From assembly GCF_025685605.1 (NCBI RefSeq), contig NZ_JAGTUT010000001.1:1488001-1552000 (forward strand): a stretch of 64,000 bases of DNA, given 5' to 3'. The notes beneath the pieces are model-generated. The model was not told the origin of the DNA. It ran no database searches and saw only the letters and a list, made by a program, of their open reading frames with translations. The stretch is from Granulicella arctica. Its GTDB lineage: Bacteria > Acidobacteriota > Terriglobia > Terriglobales > Acidobacteriaceae. The translations under genes and the position numbers were made by a program. Below are positions 60,348-64,000 of the stretch, in pieces; positions within the stretch are counted from its first letter, which is position 1; every line of letters begins with the position of its first letter.

Positions 60348-62651
60348 ATGTACGCTTCAGCACTTCGCCGATCGACCCTCTTCGTCGCAATTGCCTTCTT
60401 CACCCTTGCGTCTGCTGGTCTGCCACTCCTGAACCCCGTCTTTGCGGCGCCCACAACAAGCGAAGGCAATGATGTTGCAGCATCGCGAGTGGTTGAGGGC
60501 CTGCTGAAGAAGATGACGCTGGAAGAGAAGATCGGCCAGATGAGTCAGGTCGCCTTGAACCAGCCGCAGACTATTTCGCCGGAGGAGCAGGCGCGACAGG
60601 GTGTAGGCTCCTTCCTTTTCATCACTGACCCTGCACGCATCAACCATCTGCAGCATGTCGCGGTGGAGCAGAGCCGCCTGCATATTCCTTTGATCTTCGG
60701 CTTCGACGTTATCCACGGTTTTCGGACGATCTATCCGGTGCCACTTGCGCTCGCTGCCTCATGGGACCCGAAGGTTGCGGAGCACGCACAGCACATGGCG
60801 GCGCGCGAGGCACGGGCAGCCGGGGTCAACTGGACCTTTGCCCCAATGGTTGACATTGCTCGCGATGCACGATGGGGTCGCATCATGGAAGGCGCTGGCG
60901 AAGATCCGTACCTAGGTGCACGGATGGCAGAGGCTCAGATTCATGGCTTCCAAGGTGAGACACTCGGGGGCCCGGACAGCTTGCTCGCCTGCGTCAAGCA
61001 CTTCGCGGGATACGGGGCTGCAGTCGGCGGACGCGACTACGAAGAGTCGAACATCTCTGATGAGCAGCTATGGAATGTATACCTTCCTCCGTTCGAGGCT
61101 GCAGTGGATGCTGGCTCGGGAACCCTGATGACGGCCTACATGGACCTGAATGGCGTACCTGCTGCAGGAAATAACTGGCTCCTGCATGACGTTCTTCGCG
61201 ACAAATGGCACTTTAATGGCTTTGTCGTGAGCGACTGGGATGCCGTAAAGAGCCTCACCGTCCACGGTTTTGCGGCTGACGATGCGGATGCCGCTGCCCG
61301 CGCCGTGAACGCAGGAATCGATATGGAGATGACCAGCCATGTTTATCGGGATCAGCTAGCAGCAGCAGTCAAGGATGGTCGCGTCTCGCAGGCTACTGTT
61401 GACGAAGCTGTCCGGCGCATCCTAACGGTCAAGTACCGTCTCGGACTCTTCAGCAGCCCATATATCAATGTTGAGGAAGCACCGTCCCGCATGGTGACAC
61501 AGGAGCAGCGCACCGCTAGTCGTCTCGCTGCAGAGCGCAGCGCTGTACTTCTTCGCAATGAGAACCAAATCCTTCCGCTGAAGACTTCGGGAACGGTCGC
61601 GCTTATTGGTCCGCTTATCGATTCGAAGGCGGACATCATGGGCTCGTGGAGTCTGGCAGCGCATCAGGCCGATTCTGTCACGGTTCTTGATGGCATGAAA
61701 AGATACACTGCGAGCCATCCCGCCCTGAAAATTGTCTCTACGGTTGGCGTGGAGATTGAGCGTGGACAGCCTTCCATCTTCGACGAGCAGTTCGCTAGCC
61801 CTAAACCAAAATTCGCCACAGACGACCAGCGTCAGAGAGAGTTCGCCCACGCCATCGAACTTGTAAAGTCTTCCGATGTAGCCGTGTTGGTCCTTGGGGA
61901 GTCGCAGGACATGAGCGGTGAACGTGCCTCCCGTTCTACGCTCACGCTGCCCGGTAAGCAGGAGCAGTTGCTCGAAGCAGCCGTAGCTACCGGTAAGCCC
62001 ATCGTGTTGCTCCTAATGAATGGGCGCCCTCTGGACATCACATGGGCTTCATCTCACGTTGCGGCCATCCTTGATGACTGGTACCCAGGAACAGATGGCG
62101 GGAATGCAATCGCCAACCTCCTCTTCGGGGAAGCTGTTCCCGGCGGGAAGCTGCCGGTAAGCTGGCCCCGTACTGTCGGCCAGGAGCCACTCTACTACGG
62201 AGAGAATCTAACGCAGATTCCTGACGCTCCGAACACCCGATACTGGGATGGCTCGAGCGCTCCTTTGTATCCCTTCGGATTCGGGCTGAGCTACAGCACA
62301 TTTACTCTTGGCAACCTGAAGAGCAGCGCATCCACCATGCATACTACTGGCAGCATCACCATGTCCTGCGACGTCACCAACATCGGAAAGATCGCGGCGG
62401 ACGAAGTCGTTCAGATCTACACCCATCAGCGTGCAGGCAGCGCATCGCGCCCTGTTCGCGAGTTGAAAGGATTCAAACGTGTGACTCTCAAAGCGGGCGA
62501 ACACCAAACCGTCTCAATCAAAGTCGATGCCCAGGAGCTCGCTTTCTGGAGCCCGCAGACACACAAGCGGTCGGTCGAACCAGGAGTTTTCGATCTCTGG
62601 GTAGGGAACAGTTCACAAGCCACGACTCACACAACCTTTGCAGTCAAGTAG
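60348..62651 (+). CDS. bglX: Exported GH3 beta-glucosidase (BglX-like)
   Basis: 767 residues from the ATG at 60348, with AAGGA upstream. A signal peptide of about 34 residues ends VFAA. GH3 N-terminal barrel: LIFGFDVIHGFRTIYPVPLALAASWDP, FAPMVDIARDARWGRIMEGAGEDPYLG, CVKHFAGYGAAVGGRDY, nucleophile D296 in VVSDWDAV. The C-terminal alpha/beta domain and a fibronectin-like domain (SRPVRELKGFKRVTLKAGE) follow. Probably periplasmic, cutting imported beta-linked oligosaccharides to monomers. Followed by an MFS transporter 48 nt on and a LacI gene, a typical small sugar operon. Confidence 0.93.
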   Translation: MYASALRRSTLFVAIAFFTLASAGLPLLNPVFAAPTTSEGNDVAASRVVEGLLKKMTLEEKIGQMSQVALNQPQTISPEEQARQGVGSFLFITDPARINHLQHVAVEQSRLHIPLIFGFDVIHGFRTIYPVPLALAASWDPKVAEHAQHMAAREARAAGVNWTFAPMVDIARDARWGRIMEGAGEDPYLGARMAEAQIHGFQGETLGGPDSLLACVKHFAGYGAAVGGRDYEESNISDEQLWNVYLPPFEAAVDAGSGTLMTAYMDLNGVPAAGNNWLLHDVLRDKWHFNGFVVSDWDAVKSLTVHGFAADDADAAARAVNAGIDMEMTSHVYRDQLAAAVKDGRVSQATVDEAVRRILTVKYRLGLFSSPYINVEEAPSRMVTQEQRTASRLAAERSAVLLRNENQILPLKTSGTVALIGPLIDSKADIMGSWSLAAHQADSVTVLDGMKRYTASHPALKIVSTVGVEIERGQPSIFDEQFASPKPKFATDDQRQREFAHAIELVKSSDVAVLVLGESQDMSGERASRSTLTLPGKQEQLLEAAVATGKPIVLLLMNGRPLDITWASSHVAAILDDWYPGTDGGNAIANLLFGEAVPGGKLPVSWPRTVGQEPLYYGENLTQIPDAPNTRYWDGSSAPLYPFGFGLSYSTFTLGNLKSSASTMHTTGSITMSCDVTNIGKIAADEVVQIYTHQRAGSASRPVRELKGFKRVTLKAGEHQTVSIKVDAQELAFWSPQTHKRSVEPGVFDLWVGNSSQATTHTTFAVK

Positions 62652-62699
62652 TTGTAGAGCAAAGAATCTCTCAATACACTCTTCGACTCGTCGCATGTA

Positions 62700-63908
62700 A
62701 TGTTGCTCGTTAGGGGTACCTTCTCAGTGCAGGATTCGAAGAGTTCCGACGCAGGAGAGTTTTCATCTGAGAAGAACCGCCTTGCGCAGGCAGTTTCTCT
62801 CTACCTTGGCTTCACAGGAACAGGAATCTGCTGCGCGCTGATGGGTGTTTTACTGCCGACGCTGCTCTCGGAGTGGCACCTCGACGATCACGCAGGCGGG
62901 CTCATCTTCCTTCTCATCTGGGTCGGAAGCTCGATAGGTGCCTTGATGGTGCTCAATGCTCTGCGGCTCTCGGTGGCTCTGGGCTGCGCCGCAATTGCCG
63001 TGGCGACGGGCGCGCTAGCTTTCTTCGGTCGAAGTCTCTCGTCTCCATTAATGCTGCTCTACGGTGTCGGGCTCGGATTGACGATGACTTCGATCAGCCT
63101 CTTGCGTCAGAAGAAAGAGTCACATGCCCGCAGTGTAGAGCTTGTGCGACTCAACTTGACTTGGGCTATCGGGGCATGTGTCTGTCCTGTGCTTATGAGT
63201 CAAGCCCTTCGCTCTGGAAACCCACGGCAAGCTCTGCTTGCCGTAACTGGCCTCTTTGCGGCGATTGCGGGAGTGACGCTGTTGGTAGTTTCGCGTGATA
63301 AACATCTTTCCAGTAAGGCCAGCATCGTCCTCCCGACGTGGACGATCTTCCGCCAAGTTCCCATCACACTCATTTTGATGACAGTTCTAGCGACGGGAAT
63401 AGAAGCCTCAGGTGGTTCATGGCTCGCCACCTACGCACATCGGTCTCAGCCAGGAGTCCTCTTCACGATTGCCGCACCTACCTGTCTTTGGGCAGGTCTG
63501 CTCTCCAGCCGCTTTCTTGGATCGTTCGCTGACATGGAAAGACAGATGCGTCGCTATTTAAACATCTTTCTCGCCATGGTGGTCCTGAGCACCATGGCCC
63601 TTGTGTCGGCTGTCCACGGAGGAGGGCTCCTGATAGCGTCCCTGATACTTGGTTTTGGGCTGGGGCCGCTCTACCCGATCTTTCTAGCTAAGGTTCTCAC
63701 CTACCAGCAGGGTGGCGCGATCTTTTTTCTAGCAGGTGTAAGCTCGGCCATAATGCCGTGGATGACAGGAGTGGTGTCGACTCACTTTTCCTCTCTAAGT
63801 CTCGGCTTAATTGTTCCGGCGGCAGGGGCCGTCGTCCTGCTGCTGCTCGGAGTAACATCATGGTCTTCAGCAGCGACGCGGCTTATGCCTCGAGGTGAAC
63901 TACACTGA
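62700..63908 (+). CDS. MFS transporter, sugar-type (FucP/GlcP-like)
   Basis: 402 residues with about twelve membrane segments; the N-terminal 30 residues are polar. Segments such as GFTGTGICCALMGVLLPTLL, GGLIFLLIWVGSSIGALM and LGFGLGPLYPIFLAKVL fit the fucose/glucose:H+ symporter-like MFS group, in which the last pattern (GPLYPI) lies in segment 10. Placed between a periplasmic beta-glucosidase and a LacI regulator, it is likely to carry the released monosaccharide into the cytoplasm. Substrate not provable from sequence. Confidence 0.8.
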   Translation: MLLVRGTFSVQDSKSSDAGEFSSEKNRLAQAVSLYLGFTGTGICCALMGVLLPTLLSEWHLDDHAGGLIFLLIWVGSSIGALMVLNALRLSVALGCAAIAVATGALAFFGRSLSSPLMLLYGVGLGLTMTSISLLRQKKESHARSVELVRLNLTWAIGACVCPVLMSQALRSGNPRQALLAVTGLFAAIAGVTLLVVSRDKHLSSKASIVLPTWTIFRQVPITLILMTVLATGIEASGGSWLATYAHRSQPGVLFTIAAPTCLWAGLLSSRFLGSFADMERQMRRYLNIFLAMVVLSTMALVSAVHGGGLLIASLILGFGLGPLYPIFLAKVLTYQQGGAIFFLAGVSSAIMPWMTGVVSTHFSSLSLGLIVPAAGAVVLLLLGVTSWSSAATRLMPRGELH

Positions 63909-63922
63909 CAGCATTACCAGCC

Positions 63923-64000
63923 ATGTCTAAGCAAACAAAGAAAGAACCGGTGACAGGTCGCCCTGCGAGCCTGAAGATCATCGCGGAGCATCTCGGTCTA
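63923..64000 (+). CDS. LacI-family regulator, N-terminus only (cut by window end)
   Basis: 26 codons from the ATG at 63923 read MSKQTKKEPVTGRPASLKII and continue AEHLGL, the start of a LacI-type helix-turn-helix (usually followed by S-x-x-TVS). It begins 14 nt after the MFS stop. It probably senses a sugar and controls GH3 and MFS genes through the dyad at 60222. Confidence 0.75.
   Translation, partial: MSKQTKKEPVTGRPASLKIIAEHLGL

Noticed and set aside
1..64000. CRISPR arrays, prophage, insertion sequences, toxin-antitoxin or defence islands
   Set aside because: No regular direct repeats with spacers, transposase/integrase motifs, restriction-modification or defence proteins were found in any reading frame examined.

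Overview
The window reads as chromosome of a free-living soil-type Acidobacteriota, most likely class Terriglobia (Granulicella/Terriglobus/Edaphobacter-like). This is inferred from gene content: three very large Oar-type TonB-dependent receptors with N-terminal carboxypeptidase-regulatory-like domains and no SusD partner, an S53 peptidase with Ig-like and FG-GAP tails, TPR plus ASPIC/UnbV proteins beside a receptor, many Tat- or Sec-exported glycoside hydrolases, and moderately high GC. I see no phage, IS element, CRISPR array or rRNA. Both edges cut genes: hscA on the left and a LacI-type regulator on the right.

Region 1 (1-6,600, minus strand) is an iron-sulfur cluster operon, iscR-iscS-iscU-[acyltransferase]-iscA-hscB-hscA. 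It has a recognisable promoter and IscR-box-like dyad in front of iscR. A 34-bp perfect palindrome and an unrelated membrane acyltransferase split it after iscU. Region 2 (6,700-11,400) is housekeeping: a small Cys/His protein, a PgsA-type phosphatidyltransferase, tRNA-Val(GAC), rpmB, ridA-msrB, a YidB-like protein, a LysM protein and an MHS-type transporter. Region 3 (11,770-24,365, plus strand) holds the giant S53 peptidase, a pseudopilin-like protein, receptor 1, a GT-C-like membrane protein and a prolyl oligopeptidase, which looks like protein/peptide use at the envelope. Region 4 (24,667-29,366, minus strand) pairs a bifunctional Rel (p)ppGpp enzyme with an MHYT-GGDEF-EAL c-di-GMP enzyme.

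Region 5 (29,466-36,762) has an exported alpha/beta hydrolase, a sialate O-acetylesterase-like enzyme, a Tat-exported GH1 beta-glucosidase, and a three-gene unit of two paralogous unknown proteins translationally coupled to a DyP-type peroxidase. Region 6 (36,716-48,397) appears to be one regulon. A FadR-type GntR regulator is divergent from an operon of receptor 2, a Tat-exported glycosidase-like protein and glycerate 2-kinase. A LarA-type nickel hydroxyacid racemase is divergent from an LctP-type permease. Both divergent promoter regions carry the same FadR-type operator (TGGTCTGACMA), and at the receptor it lies inside the -35/-10 spacer.

Region 7 (48,406-53,447) has a LacI regulator, a GRP-family sugar transporter preceded by a 37-38-residue membrane microprotein missed by ordinary gene calling, myo-inositol oxygenase with a palindromic LacI-like site on its -10 element, and a GH30 glycosidase. 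Region 8 (53,811-64,000, plus strand) is a candidate SusD-less glycan-use locus: receptor 3, TPR protein, ASPIC/UnbV FG-GAP protein, GH3 beta-glucosidase, MFS transporter and the start of a LacI regulator, with a LacI-type dyad (AANCGNTT core) upstream of the GH3 gene.

The candidates for something undescribed are the DyP three-gene unit, the FadR-controlled receptor/glycosidase/glycerate kinase/LarA/LctP regulon, and the microprotein-transporter-MIOX unit. All functional assignments come from reading motifs; no database search was run.
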